This document shows, piece after piece, positions 1 to 8,589 of a DNA stretch of 64,000 bases. The translations under genes and the position numbers were made by a program. The DNA is taken from positions 107,079 to 171,078 of the forward strand of contig VRUJ01000003.1 in the NCBI GenBank assembly GCA_019456165.1. Reading direction: 5' to 3'. The notes under the pieces are model-generated. The model was given only the letters and a program-made list of their open reading frames with translations. It was not told the DNA's origin and made no database searches. This DNA comes from Chloroflexota bacterium. GTDB lineage: Bacteria > Chloroflexota > Anaerolineae > Anaerolineales > UBA11579. Position 1 is the stretch's first letter. Every line of letters starts with the position of its first letter.

Positions 1-720
1 ATCGAGATATCCGTAGGTGGAGAAATTGGGGAAGTAGGAGGGAAAAACTCCACCGAAGCTGAATTGAGAGCTTATACCGAAAGTTTCGAAGCAGAACTCG
101 AAAAAACATCTCCCGGGGCTACAGGTCTTAGCAAGATCAGCATCCAAACTGGGACATCACACGGAGGTGTTGTGCTGCCCGATGGTTCAGTAGCCGAGGT
201 TAAAGTAGACTTTGACACCCTCAAAAATTTAAGTCAGATAGCACGCAAAGACTACGGCATGGCCGGAGCTGTACAACATGGAGCCTCCACCCTGCCTCAA
301 GAAGCATTTGGAAAATTCCTCGAAGCTGAAGCTTGTGAAGTTCATCTAGCAACTAATTTCCAGAATATTATGTATGACCATTTACCGGATGAGCTTCGTT
401 CGACTATATATGCTTATCTGGATGAGAACCACAGCGATGAGCGCAAGCCAGACCAAACCGACGAACAATTTCACTATAAAACCCGAAAGCGCGCCATCGG
501 TCCTTTCAAATCAAACATTTGGGGTTTACCTAAAGACAAAAAGGATGAAATCTGCAAAGCTTGGGAAGATCAATTTCGCATGTTATTCACTTCGCTGAAT
601 ATCGGAGATACCCGAAAATACGTGGACGAGTTCACTTCAGCTAATAAAATACGACCAAGTATGGAAAATTACCTGGTTCCCGAAGTAGAAAGCGAAGATA
701 CATCGGATTTAGCTGATTAA
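1..720 (+). CDS. Class II fructose-bisphosphate aldolase homologue, 5'-truncated by window edge
   Basis: The reading frame is already open at base 1, so the gene begins upstream; about 239 C-terminal residues are present. The segment starts within a GGEIGEVGG motif, the counterpart of the metal/phosphate loop of class II aldolases. It continues with HGGVVLPDGSVAEVKVDF, then QHGAS and LATNFQNIMYDHLP, which I recognise from the class II FBP-aldolase-like family found in Chloroflexota and Actinobacteria. The family is expected to cleave fructose-1,6-bisphosphate to DHAP and G3P with a divalent metal in the cytosol. The TTG at 64 is not a credible start because homology runs upstream of it. Substrate is not certain: tagatose-bisphosphate or another sugar phosphate is possible. 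Confidence 0.75.
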   Translation: MEISVGGEIGEVGGKNSTEAELRAYTESFEAELEKTSPGATGLSKISIQTGTSHGGVVLPDGSVAEVKVDFDTLKNLSQIARKDYGMAGAVQHGASTLPQEAFGKFLEAEACEVHLATNFQNIMYDHLPDELRSTIYAYLDENHSDERKPDQTDEQFHYKTRKRAIGPFKSNIWGLPKDKKDEICKAWEDQFRMLFTSLNIGDTRKYVDEFTSANKIRPSMENYLVPEVESEDTSDLAD

Positions 721-759
721 AAGAAGAAATTTCTCAGTTTCAATTGGAAAAACTAGACT

Positions 760-1263
760 GTGCCGAAATCTGACCAAGGTGTTTTTCGAGATCGTTACAG
801 CTTAATTCCGCGTGTCTTAATCTTTCTTACACTTGGTGAAAAAGTTCTCCTGCTAAAAGGCTCTCCAACAAAACGCCTCTGGGCAAATCTTTATAATGGG
901 ATTGGAGGGCATATTGAGCGCGGAGAAGATGTTATCTCTGCTGCGCACAGGGAGATTCTCGAGGAGACAGGGTTAAAAACTTACAATCTTTGGCTATGCG
1001 CATTGATAACAATTGATACTGGCCAGGATGTAGGGATTGGGATGTACGTTTTTCGAGGCGACCATCCCAATGGAAAAATTCAACCGTCCGACGAGGGGGT
1101 GGCTGAATGGATCAAATTCTCGGAGCTAAAAAAATTACCTTTAGTAGAAGATTTGCCCACAATTCTGCCCAAAATCCTTGACATGCAACCAGGTGACGAG
1201 ATTTTATCTGTACATTATGCCTATAACAAAGGAGGAAAACTTCAAATCAGGTTCGGAAAATAA
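760..1263 (+). CDS. NUDIX hydrolase (MutT/8-oxo-dGTP type)
   Basis: A 167-residue single-domain protein. The NUDIX box is complete: GGHIERGEDV is followed by REILEETGL, matching G-x5-E-x7-REUxEExGU, with the Mg-binding glutamates present. The family hydrolyses nucleoside diphosphates linked to another moiety, and the MutT-like N-terminus (LIPRVLIFL, then KVLLLKGSP) suggests a housecleaning or sanitising role. The start is GTG at 760; no in-frame ATG lies nearby and the Shine-Dalgarno is weak. It follows the aldolase by 39 bases on the same strand and converges on the kinase gene at 1296. The exact substrate cannot be read from the sequence. Confidence 0.85.
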   Translation: MPKSDQGVFRDRYSLIPRVLIFLTLGEKVLLLKGSPTKRLWANLYNGIGGHIERGEDVISAAHREILEETGLKTYNLWLCALITIDTGQDVGIGMYVFRGDHPNGKIQPSDEGVAEWIKFSELKKLPLVEDLPTILPKILDMQPGDEILSVHYAYNKGGKLQIRFGK

Positions 1264-1295
1264 AAAGATTAATCCCTCAAAGCTAAAGTCGAGGT

Positions 1296-2480
1296 TTAAA
1301 TAATAAGCTTGTGTTTTTGTTCTAGTCTTAGTCTAACTGTGAAAGTGCTGCCAAATTTTACACGGCTTTGCACTTCAATCTCCCCGCCATGCTGTTCAAT
1401 CACTTGACGGGCGATGGACAGGCCTAAGCCAACGCCTCCGAACAAGCGGCCTTCGAATTGCTCAATATGGAAAAAACGATCATAAATTTTTGGTTGGTCT
1501 TTAGGGTGAATACCTATCCCCTGATCAATCGCCTTGACCCAAACAAAAGAAGGGTTTTGATCAACAGTAATATTAACTTCATCACCGATGGAACTAAATT
1601 TAATCGCGTTATTAATTATGGCTTTGAATACGCGCTCTAAACTTTTAGCATCCCCCGGTACGGTTGGTAAATTTGGCGCAACATTAATATTCAGCCTCAC
1701 CCCCGATTCTTGGGCGAATTCTTTTTCTCCATCAAGAGCAGCAGAGACTACCTCGCTCACATACAGAGGCTCGAAATCTGCCAAAATCAAATCCATTTCT
1801 TGAAGGAACATAATGTCATTAGTTAAGGTTACGATTTGATCTAGATTTCGAGCCACCTTCTCCAGCCCGGCTTTCAATGCATCCCCCTCCATCATTCCCA
1901 TGCGGATAACCTGCATAAACCCACTAGCTGAGGTTAATGGGGTGCGAAGTTCGTGCGCTATAGTTGTCAAAAACTCGCGTCGTGCCAAATCCTGTTCAGC
2001 TAATTGTTGGTAGGCTTCAGCAAGTTCTCCGGCTTTAATTCGTAGGTCTTCAATCGCCATCTCATCATTTTCTCTCAATCGTCGGCTTACCTCGCGTACC
2101 ATTGCGAGCGATACTGAAGGGCTATGCTGTAAAACCTGTTCAAACGCTTCCCTCTGGATCTCTAACACCGTTGCTTTCTTGGTTGTAGCAACCGTAGCAG
2201 CTCGAGGAGCATTATGGATTATGGCCATCTCTCCAAAGAAATCACCAGGGTGAAGTCGCTTAAGTAATCTGTCCTCGTCCTCATTGATATATTTGCTGAC
2301 TTTTACTTCGCCATCCAACAATATATAGAAAGTATCTTCGAAGGCACCCTCTAAGCAAAGAATTTTTCCTTTTGAATAATCGGTTACATCTCCAGAGGTC
2401 AACAATTCATCCACCTCATCGTCAGGAATATCTGGGAATGCCTTCCGCAGAGCCTCGCGTGCCATCGAATCGTTAGTCAT
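1296..2480 (-). CDS. Histidine kinase with N-terminal cyclic-nucleotide-binding domain
   Basis: A 394-residue soluble sensor kinase without membrane segments. Residues ~20-140 form a cNMP-binding domain with the cassette FFGEMAIIHNAPRAATV (about 81-97), which keeps the Glu and Arg that bind the ribose and phosphate. A helical linker leads to a HisKA dimerisation helix with phospho-acceptor H176 in IAHELRTPL. A HATPase_c domain follows: N-box IINNAIKFSS, DQGIGIHPKD, and the G2 box GGVGLGLSIARQVIEQHGG. It probably autophosphorylates in response to cAMP/cGMP or a similar ligand, but no response regulator is adjacent. It overlaps the end of rsmD by 8 bases, so the two are probably co-transcribed. 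Confidence 0.85.
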   Translation of the reverse strand: MTNDSMAREALRKAFPDIPDDEVDELLTSGDVTDYSKGKILCLEGAFEDTFYILLDGEVKVSKYINEDEDRLLKRLHPGDFFGEMAIIHNAPRAATVATTKKATVLEIQREAFEQVLQHSPSVSLAMVREVSRRLRENDEMAIEDLRIKAGELAEAYQQLAEQDLARREFLTTIAHELRTPLTSASGFMQVIRMGMMEGDALKAGLEKVARNLDQIVTLTNDIMFLQEMDLILADFEPLYVSEVVSAALDGEKEFAQESGVRLNINVAPNLPTVPGDAKSLERVFKAIINNAIKFSSIGDEVNITVDQNPSFVWVKAIDQGIGIHPKDQPKIYDRFFHIEQFEGRLFGGVGLGLSIARQVIEQHGGEIEVQSRVKFGSTFTVRLRLEQKHKLII

Positions 2481-3045
2481 TTTCCACCTGCTTATGCTCG
2501 TAGAATACTAATTCGGTGTTACCATATTTCCGTTGGTCAAATTCACTGAGATTCTCAAGGGGCAATTTTTCATATTCTCGGGGGTCTATCTGAGCTATTA
2601 CCCAGGCATCCTCAACCAACCAGCCTGGATTAGCATCAAGAACGATCAATGCTTTTTTCCATAACCCTAAATACTGCGGAGGAGCAATATATACATAATC
2701 AAAAGTCAGATCATTCTGCCGATTTAAAAAAGTAAAAGCATCCATTTGCAAAATTTCTGCCTCATCATTTAACCCAGTTTTGGTTAAATTTTCTCGCACG
2801 GTCTTGATTGCTTGTCCGTTGCGGTCTACAAAACGTACGTAATTCGCACCTCTGCTCAAAGCCTCGATCCCCACACTCCCAGTGCCAGCAAATAGATCCA
2901 GCATCTTCGAATCTACAATATCCGAACCAATGATATTAAATACTGCCTCTTTTACCCGATCGGTGATCGGTCTAGTCTTGCCGCCTGGAACTTTGCGCAG
3001 TTTTCGCCCTCGAGCTATTCCAGAAATTACACGTATTGGAGACAT
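2473..3045 (-). CDS. rsmD: 16S rRNA (guanine(966)-N2)-methyltransferase RsmD
   Basis: A 190-residue Rossmann-fold methyltransferase. The N-terminus RVISGIARGRKL, the TRPITDRVKEAVFNI segment and the SAM-binding motif LDLFAGTGSVGIEALSRG (about 49-66) are diagnostic of RsmD, which methylates N2 of G966 in 16S rRNA. Motif IV, normally DPPY or DPPF, here reads APPQ at residues 121-124 (YIAPPQYLGLW), so the acidic residue is replaced by Ala. Length is normal for the family. It lies just downstream of the chelatase-like ATPase and overlaps the following histidine kinase gene. Confidence 0.85.
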   Translation of the reverse strand: MSPIRVISGIARGRKLRKVPGGKTRPITDRVKEAVFNIIGSDIVDSKMLDLFAGTGSVGIEALSRGANYVRFVDRNGQAIKTVRENLTKTGLNDEAEILQMDAFTFLNRQNDLTFDYVYIAPPQYLGLWKKALIVLDANPGWLVEDAWVIAQIDPREYEKLPLENLSEFDQRKYGNTELVFYEHKQVEND

Positions 3046-3066
3046 GATTATCCGTTCAACATGGTA

Positions 3067-4371
3067 CTAATTCTGGGCTTTCTTTTTCTTAGATGCAGAG
3101 GCTTTCTTTCTTTTTGGTTTTTTCTTCGAGGAAGGTAGTTTATCAAGCGCAGCTAGGATTTCATCCTCTTCACCTTCTTGGTTCTCGAAGTATTCGGTAA
3201 TAAACTTGGACCTTCGTAGTCTTAGAGCCATGGGTGCAACTTGGCGCAAATCTTCAACTGTAACTTTTTTTCGCCCATCTGCTGCTGCATGCGCTCTGGC
3301 GGCTTCAAACAAAGTTATCTCCGCTCGCAGTGATGCTATTTTGAAACTTTCAATTATTCCAAGGCCAACTTTGGCAACGTCATCCGGTAAGGTTACTTCG
3401 GGAAGTAAATCCCGCGCTGATTGGATTTCGTCCCTCGCAATCATGGTTTCTTCGGCATATAAGTCCACGATTTTACGAGGGTTGTTAAAGTGAGCTTGAG
3501 AGCGCTGGTATGCTTCTAACCTATCACTTGGATCATCCAATCCGCGAACCAATAGGCGTAAGCCAAACCTATCTAATATTTGTGGTCGTAAATTACCCTC
3601 TTCAGGATTCATGGTACCAACTAAAGTGAACCTTGAGCGATATGTGGCCGCAATTGAGCCACGCCGGACAGTATATCTCCCTTGTGCAGCAGCGTCTAAG
3701 ATTGCATCCACCACATTATCCCCCAATAAATTTACTTCATCTACATACAACAAGTTCCGGTCTGCGTGCGCTAAAATACCTCTACGCACCCTCATTCGAT
3801 CGTGCAAAACTGCTCGTTCGTCTAAACCCCCTACTACGTCTTCTAGACGTGAATTCAAGGGCAATTCTACCAAGCGCACAGGCTCAAGATTCGCTAATGG
3901 CTCCCCATTCCCATATTTGATAGCACAATCAGGACAAATGGCATCTATACCACCTATTTCAACCTCCTCAGGCAGACAACCATAATGGCATTTACTGTGC
4001 CAGACAGCCGGAAGTAGATCGATGAGACTTCGAACTGCGGTTGTTTTGCCTGTTCCGCGGGGACCAACCAAAAGTACGCCCCCAACTAAAGGATTCACTA
4101 ATGCCAATAATAATCCCAGCTTCATCTCTGTTTGGCCCACCAAAGCCAAGAAAGGAAAAGGCCAAATTTCAGCAATTCCTGAATCTGCTTCTTTTTCAAT
4201 TCCAGTTAGATTTCTGCCGGTAACCTGGTCGATTAGATCGCGCAGCGACCTAATCTCTGGTGTTGCAGATTTTAGTGGTGCAGACAATTCAGAAAGGCCA
4301 GTTTTTCCCTCTGCATCCATTTGGATTTCTTCTTGATTATCGACAGGGGTATTTTGCTTATCGTCGGTCAT
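3067..4371 (-). CDS. Magnesium-chelatase subunit I-like AAA+ ATPase
   Basis: A 434-residue AAA+ protein. A ~65-residue acidic, variable N-terminus precedes the FPFLALVGQTEMKLGLLLA signature of BchI/ChlI and MoxR-type chelatase ATPases. Walker A is GPRGTGKT (103-110) and Walker B is LLYVDEVNLL. An insertion carries four Cys (CHYGC, then CPDC), as in many ChlI proteins. The C-terminus ends in a Lys/Ser-rich tail (KKKPKRKKASASKKKKAQ). ChlI drives metal insertion into protoporphyrin with ChlD/H, but neither those subunits nor any chlorophyll gene is in the window, so a cobalt-chelatase-like or MoxR-like chaperone role is equally possible. Confidence 0.8.
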   Translation of the reverse strand: MTDDKQNTPVDNQEEIQMDAEGKTGLSELSAPLKSATPEIRSLRDLIDQVTGRNLTGIEKEADSGIAEIWPFPFLALVGQTEMKLGLLLALVNPLVGGVLLVGPRGTGKTTAVRSLIDLLPAVWHSKCHYGCLPEEVEIGGIDAICPDCAIKYGNGEPLANLEPVRLVELPLNSRLEDVVGGLDERAVLHDRMRVRRGILAHADRNLLYVDEVNLLGDNVVDAILDAAAQGRYTVRRGSIAATYRSRFTLVGTMNPEEGNLRPQILDRFGLRLLVRGLDDPSDRLEAYQRSQAHFNNPRKIVDLYAEETMIARDEIQSARDLLPEVTLPDDVAKVGLGIIESFKIASLRAEITLFEAARAHAAADGRKKVTVEDLRQVAPMALRLRRSKFITEYFENQEGEEDEILAALDKLPSSKKKPKRKKASASKKKKAQN

Positions 4372-4376
4372 TTTAT

Positions 4377-4889
4377 TTAGGATTCAATTATTTCTTTTTC
4401 TACCTGTTTGGCGTGTTTTATGCGATACTTCTGCCTAAGTTTTGCTTGTTTCATCCTCTCCTTCTGCTGTTCTGTCCGCGGGTTTAATGGCGGTACCGGA
4501 ATTGGCACTCCTGCTTCATCAATTGCGACATATACCAAAAAGGCGGTATTAGTGTGAACGGCTTCTCCAGTCAAAGGGTTTTCAGCGGTTACACGGACCT
4601 CAACTTCCAAGGAGGTTCGCCCTGTATAGCTCACTTCAGCAAACAAAGTAACCAGGTCACCTATGCGAATTGGATGCTTGAAGGTTAACTGGTCTACCGC
4701 GACAGTCACCACGCGCTGCTGGGCATGCCGCATACTAGCTAGTCCCCCAGCTTCATCAACTAATTTCATTATCCAGCCGCCGTGAACGTTTCCTAAAGAA
4801 TTGGCGTGTTCTGGCTGCATTAGCACAGCAAGCGTAACACGCGAATCCCCCACTGATTTTCCATGTAATTCGTCTTTGTTTACCATCAA
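4377..4889 (-). CDS. Acyl-CoA thioesterase, hotdog fold (YciA/ACOT type)
   Basis: A 170-residue single hotdog domain. NSLGNVHGGWIMKLVDEAGG carries the Asn/His/Gly and the catalytic Asp of the YciA/acyl-CoA hydrolase family. It is followed by TVAVDQLTFKHPIRIGDLV and the SYTGRTSLEVEVRV strand. It is predicted to hydrolyse acyl-CoA to free acid and CoA in the cytosol; chain-length preference is unknown. The C-terminal ~35 residues are basic and helical, as in hexameric members. The start codon overlaps the stop of the upstream small gene (ATGA), implying translational coupling. Confidence 0.85.
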   Translation of the reverse strand: MMVNKDELHGKSVGDSRVTLAVLMQPEHANSLGNVHGGWIMKLVDEAGGLASMRHAQQRVVTVAVDQLTFKHPIRIGDLVTLFAEVSYTGRTSLEVEVRVTAENPLTGEAVHTNTAFLVYVAIDEAGVPIPVPPLNPRTEQQKERMKQAKLRQKYRIKHAKQVEKEIIES

Positions 4890-5263
4890 TCTAAATCCAG
4901 GCGATATTCACCGTAATCTATCGTGGGGAGCCGCTCGGGTTCATCTTGAAATACATCTATTGTATCGTATGTGAGTTCCGCCATCATTGGCGGCAAAGGT
5001 ACAGTTGCTGGTGGAAATATCTTCTCCGGTGGCTTTGGTGGTTCAAGTTTAGGTTTATCGTAGTCGTAAGTTTTTTTACGTAATACTCGCGGATCATCCG
5101 TCAGCCATCCGACGTAATCGCCATGAACCGAATAAACATCCGCCTCTTTTGTTACCCATCCAACCCACTCACCAAGTAAATTAAAAATTTTTCCGCCATA
5201 AAGGAAAGCTTCAAAATCCCCAGGGGTGGAATAAATTGGAATCGGTTTATTAGAATCGTTCAA
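4886..5263 (-). CDS. Small conserved protein with two GW-type repeats, function unknown
   Basis: A 125-residue protein that I do not recognise. The first ~55 residues contain two similar short units, KIFNLLGEWVGWVTK and DVYSVHGDYVGWLTD, each a strand-turn-strand ending in VGW; this could be a small beta-barrel resembling PRC-like or SH3-like folds. A proline-rich stretch follows (PKLEPPKPPEKIFPPATVPLPP) and then an acidic tail. No signal peptide or membrane segment is visible. It is coupled by a 4-base overlap to the thioesterase downstream. The coding call rests on the overlap and the clear internal repeat. Confidence 0.6.
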   Translation of the reverse strand: MNDSNKPIPIYSTPGDFEAFLYGGKIFNLLGEWVGWVTKEADVYSVHGDYVGWLTDDPRVLRKKTYDYDKPKLEPPKPPEKIFPPATVPLPPMMAELTYDTIDVFQDEPERLPTIDYGEYRLDLD

Positions 5264-5369
5264 AATTAGTACACCAGGTCAATCATTATAAATTTAGTGA
5301 TTAAATAATTATAGGACGGTTTTTTTAAATTATAGAGTTTGGTTTTTAAGAAAACGTATCAATAACGTG

Positions 5370-5822
5370 TCAATCTACATCTCCAAAAGTCCAATACCGG
5401 TTCACGAAGAAGTTCCAAAATACAACCACCCCGATTGCTACAGCTAATGAGAAGTTATAGCCCAGTTGGTCTACTTCGAGCCCTCCAGAAATATTATATT
5501 TATTGAAAAATTCAATCGATGGTTTTTCCAATAATATAAATATCGGAGTCCGTATTGCTAGGCCGATTAAGTTTACCACTCCAAATTCAAAAATTTGTCG
5601 CATAATCGGCTTTGTTCGCGAGTCTGGATAAGTCCAGTATCGATTTAATATGAAATTATTAATGAGTGCAGCCAAGAATGAGAACACACTCGATATTACT
5701 GGTTGCACCAATAAAAATGACGTTAATAAATTAAAAGTACCAAAATCAACCAAAGTTCCAATTCCGCCAACCACAGAAAATTTGATGAAACGACTACGTT
5801 CACGCTGGTTTCTAATAAGCAT
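5370..5822 (-). CDS. GtrA-family four-TM membrane protein
   Basis: A 150-residue integral membrane protein. The N-terminal FIKFSVVGGIGTLVDFGTF signature and the NFILNRYWTY loop are typical of GtrA/DPMS1-like proteins, with four hydrophobic helices and a second NRYWTF near the C-terminus. These proteins are thought to help flip or use polyprenyl-linked sugars during surface polysaccharide synthesis. It sits immediately downstream of a nucleotide-sugar SDR; the start codon shares one base with that gene's stop (TAATG), so the two are coupled. This context supports a role in cell-surface glycosylation. Confidence 0.85.
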   Translation of the reverse strand: MLIRNQRERSRFIKFSVVGGIGTLVDFGTFNLLTSFLLVQPVISSVFSFLAALINNFILNRYWTYPDSRTKPIMRQIFEFGVVNLIGLAIRTPIFILLEKPSIEFFNKYNISGGLEVDQLGYNFSLAVAIGVVVFWNFFVNRYWTFGDVD

Positions 5823-6781
5823 TATTTGATCCCCAATTGTTTTTTAAAATGTTCAAGAGTGAGAGCGATGCCATCTTCAAAAAGAATTTTGGGAGACCAG
5901 CCCAATATTTCTTGAGCACGGGAAATATCTGGTTGACGCCGTTGAGGATCTCCCTCCCCGCGAAGATTTTCTTTAAATTCCAATCCGGCTGAATTTTTGA
6001 TAAGTTTATTTATCGATTCTGCGATCTCAAGTATGCTTGTTTCAGTCGAATTACCAATGTTAACAGGGTCGTGAACGTCCGAACTCAACAAGCGCAATAT
6101 TCCCTCAATCAAATCATCAACATAACAAAAACTGCGCGTTTGTTTCCCATCTCCATATATTGTCAATGCATCCCCTCTTAACGCTTGCTTGAGAAAATTT
6201 GGCACTGCGCGACCATCATCGATATGCATGCGAGGTCCATATGTATTGAATATGCGCACGATACATGTATTTACTCCATGAAATCGATGATATGCCATTG
6301 TGAGAGCTTCAGCAAAACGTTTTGCTTCATCATAAACTGAACGTTCTCCAATTGGGTCTACATGCCCCCAATAAGTCTCAGATTGGGGGTGTTCGAGAGG
6401 GTCACCATAAATCTCGCTAGTTGAAGCAAGCATAAATCGTGCATTGTTAGCTTTCGCAATACCCAATGAATTATGAGTTCCTAATGCCCCCGCTTTCATG
6501 GTTTGGATAGGCAGGTTTGGATACCCAACAGGTGAATTTGGATTTGGGCTGGCTGGAGACGCAAAATGCAATACCGCATCAAGATTTCCTGGCACAAAGA
6601 TATAATTTGAGACGTCATGCTGAATAAATTTAAATCTTGGGTTATCTGCCAAATGAGCTAAATTTTCACTTTTGCCCGTGATGAAATTATCCATCCCGAC
6701 AACTTCATTCCCGGCATCCAAAAGGTGGTCTGTGAGGTGAGAGCCTAAAAATCCAGCCGCACCAGTCAATAAGATTCTCAT
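5822..6781 (-). CDS. NAD-dependent nucleotide-sugar SDR, UDP-glucuronate decarboxylase-like
   Basis: A 319-residue extended SDR. The N-terminal Rossmann motif is [10 protein letters not shown] and the catalytic YxxxK is in [13 protein letters not shown]. The segments [20 protein letters not shown] and [13 protein letters not shown] are typical of UDP-glucuronic acid decarboxylase (UDP-xylose synthase) and close relatives. It probably makes UDP-xylose or a related sugar donor from UDP-glucuronate using bound NAD. I chose the ATG at 6781 because an AAGGA sits six bases before it; the ATG at 6787 would also work. It is followed without a gap by the gtrA-like gene. A dTDP-glucose dehydratase or epimerase is less likely. 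Confidence 0.8.
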   Translation of the reverse strand: MRILLTGAAGFLGSHLTDHLLDAGNEVVGMDNFITGKSENLAHLADNPRFKFIQHDVSNYIFVPGNLDAVLHFASPASPNPNSPVGYPNLPIQTMKAGALGTHNSLGIAKANNARFMLASTSEIYGDPLEHPQSETYWGHVDPIGERSVYDEAKRFAEALTMAYHRFHGVNTCIVRIFNTYGPRMHIDDGRAVPNFLKQALRGDALTIYGDGKQTRSFCYVDDLIEGILRLLSSDVHDPVNIGNSTETSILEIAESINKLIKNSAGLEFKENLRGEGDPQRRQPDISRAQEILGWSPKILFEDGIALTLEHFKKQLGIK

Positions 6782-6859
6782 ACACATTCCTTCACATTCC
6801 TTTTAAAACTAGGAGGATGATAAAATTCGCATAAAACGTCCAAGAAATTACCTAGAACT

Positions 6860-8476
6860 TTACTTCCAATCTAGAGCAGTAATTAATATGTCGTCATCAG
6901 TAAGTGGCTGAACTTCTCCGCTGGAAGAATTCGCCAACCACAAGTTGTCTTGATAAATAAAAGCTAACAATAATCCCGTTTCCCCTTCAAGAATATCCGG
7001 AGCCCAAGCAAAACGAGAAGGGTTTAATCCCGGGCTGCCTTCCGGAGGATAAACCACCCTGGAATTTGATCCATCTCGATCCATCATAATTAACTCATAT
7101 CCGCTTATTCGAGTTTGGGTTAATGATAATTCTCTAAGGAAAGCGACCTCATAATACATTTCGCCAGAAGAGGATTCAATCGCTGGCGAAGGAATTGGAG
7201 ATGCATCCATGCCCACTTGTTGAAATAATGAAACCGCTCCCCCACCTACTAGAGAAACACCGGTAACGTCAAATAGGGTTGATTCCTCCGGAGAAATTAG
7301 TCCTTCTTGAGGGACATGGTCTACAATGAATAGAAATTCACCACCAGGGCTCCAACTCAATCCTGGAATCCAAGCCCAGGCACTAGAAGTTTGCACAGGA
7401 GTGATATCAATAATTGGCGAGAAAGTCTCTGTTTCGAAATTCACCAAACCAACGCCATCTGGTCGCGCATAGGCAAGCTGTTCTCCGTCTGGTGACCAGA
7501 CAAAATTGGTCCCCCACCAACCGTAAACCCCTCCAGAACTTCCTTCAATTATTGTCTCACGCCCTCCCACCCAGCCATTTTCACTAAAATAAATGAATTG
7601 GAGATCATTATTGGCTTCCCACCCTGGGGCATTGGTTGTGACCTCCATAGTTGAATAAGCAATTCCATTATTAGAACCGGGTATCCAAGAGGCGAAATGA
7701 ACAACATTTTCTGTTTCTAGATCAATGGTCAGTTCCTCCTCGCCGTCTACCCGTGTGATCCATAGATTGTTAATCACATCATCATCCGGATCGTCACGTG
7801 TATATAACAACCACATCCCACCTGGAGAAAGTGAAAATACCCGGCTGTCTAAATCCCCCGTCGTGACCACAGGTTTCCGTAGACCTGTGTTTCCATCCAT
7901 CACCCAAGCGTTGTTGGCGTGAATGTATGCCAGACGACCTGGAATATCTTGCGGGGTAAAGGGGGATTGCTGGCCACGCATGATTATCTCTGGGCGTGGT
8001 TCTATGCGAGTTTCACTTCGAATTTCAGTGTATGATATTTCGACGTTATCTTCAAAGACCCGTCTATAAGTAATCTCCTTCAAACCATTCACACCTGATT
8101 GAACCAAACGCTGTTCGCTTTCGGGCATAGTTTCATTATCAATTTCCAGAGTTACAAATTCCTTCACTACCTCTTCAATCACAAATTCTTCAACCACATG
8201 AATAAATAATACGGAGCCGCCATCCACGAGTACCGTAAATAATTCAGGCTCACTGCGGTCTAATAAATCAATCTCTCCTCCTGCTGCAATCACAGCATCA
8301 CGAGCTGTGCTGCCTGCAGGAATCGTCACAGAGAAGGTCTGGCCACCTATAACTATATCAACATCAATCTGTCCCTGTTGAATGCGCGGTGGTGCGCATG
8401 CTGATAATAATATTATTTGAAGCAGAATCCATGTTACGAATTTAATCGTGTTTTTTTTTCTATCTTGATTTAACAT
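6860..8476 (-). CDS. Secreted lipoprotein with G5-like and TolB-type beta-propeller domains
   Basis: A 538-residue protein exported as a lipoprotein: a basic N-terminus, a hydrophobic core and the lipobox LLSACA. After it come a ~55-residue ubiquitin-like segment (DVDIVIGGQTFSVTIPAGST onward) and a G5-like domain (~110-170, with the MPESEQRLVQSGVNGLKEITY pattern). The rest is a WD40/PD40-type beta-propeller with repeated SPGG and SPDG turns. G5 domains bind cell-wall or glycan components in secreted proteins, so surface anchoring is likely. Start ATG at 8476; a TTG six bases upstream is less likely. Enzymatic function is not apparent. Confidence 0.7.
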   Translation of the reverse strand: MLNQDRKKNTIKFVTWILLQIILLSACAPPRIQQGQIDVDIVIGGQTFSVTIPAGSTARDAVIAAGGEIDLLDRSEPELFTVLVDGGSVLFIHVVEEFVIEEVVKEFVTLEIDNETMPESEQRLVQSGVNGLKEITYRRVFEDNVEISYTEIRSETRIEPRPEIIMRGQQSPFTPQDIPGRLAYIHANNAWVMDGNTGLRKPVVTTGDLDSRVFSLSPGGMWLLYTRDDPDDDVINNLWITRVDGEEELTIDLETENVVHFASWIPGSNNGIAYSTMEVTTNAPGWEANNDLQFIYFSENGWVGGRETIIEGSSGGVYGWWGTNFVWSPDGEQLAYARPDGVGLVNFETETFSPIIDITPVQTSSAWAWIPGLSWSPGGEFLFIVDHVPQEGLISPEESTLFDVTGVSLVGGGAVSLFQQVGMDASPIPSPAIESSSGEMYYEVAFLRELSLTQTRISGYELIMMDRDGSNSRVVYPPEGSPGLNPSRFAWAPDILEGETGLLLAFIYQDNLWLANSSSGEVQPLTDDDILITALDWK

Positions 8477-8492
8477 GATCAATCAAATGTCA

Positions 8493-8521
8493 TTGATGTT
8501 CCTATTTTGCGCTGGTATAAT
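8493..8521 (+). promoter_or_regulatory. Sigma70-type promoter with extended -10, upstream of scpB
   Basis: TTGATG at 8493 and TATAAT at 8516 are separated by 17 bases, and the -10 is preceded by TGG (extended -10). Transcription would begin about 60 bases before the scpB start at 8590. Confidence 0.6.
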
Positions 8522-8589
8522 CACAAACTGCAAATTACTGTTTTACATTCTATTAAATAAATACGAGAAATAAAAAAATATATTATAGC

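Noticed and set aside
3067..4371. Evidence for chlorophyll or bacteriochlorophyll synthesis
   Set aside because: Only the ATPase subunit type is present. No chlD, chlH, bch or reaction-centre genes occur in the window, and similar ATPases occur in non-phototrophs.
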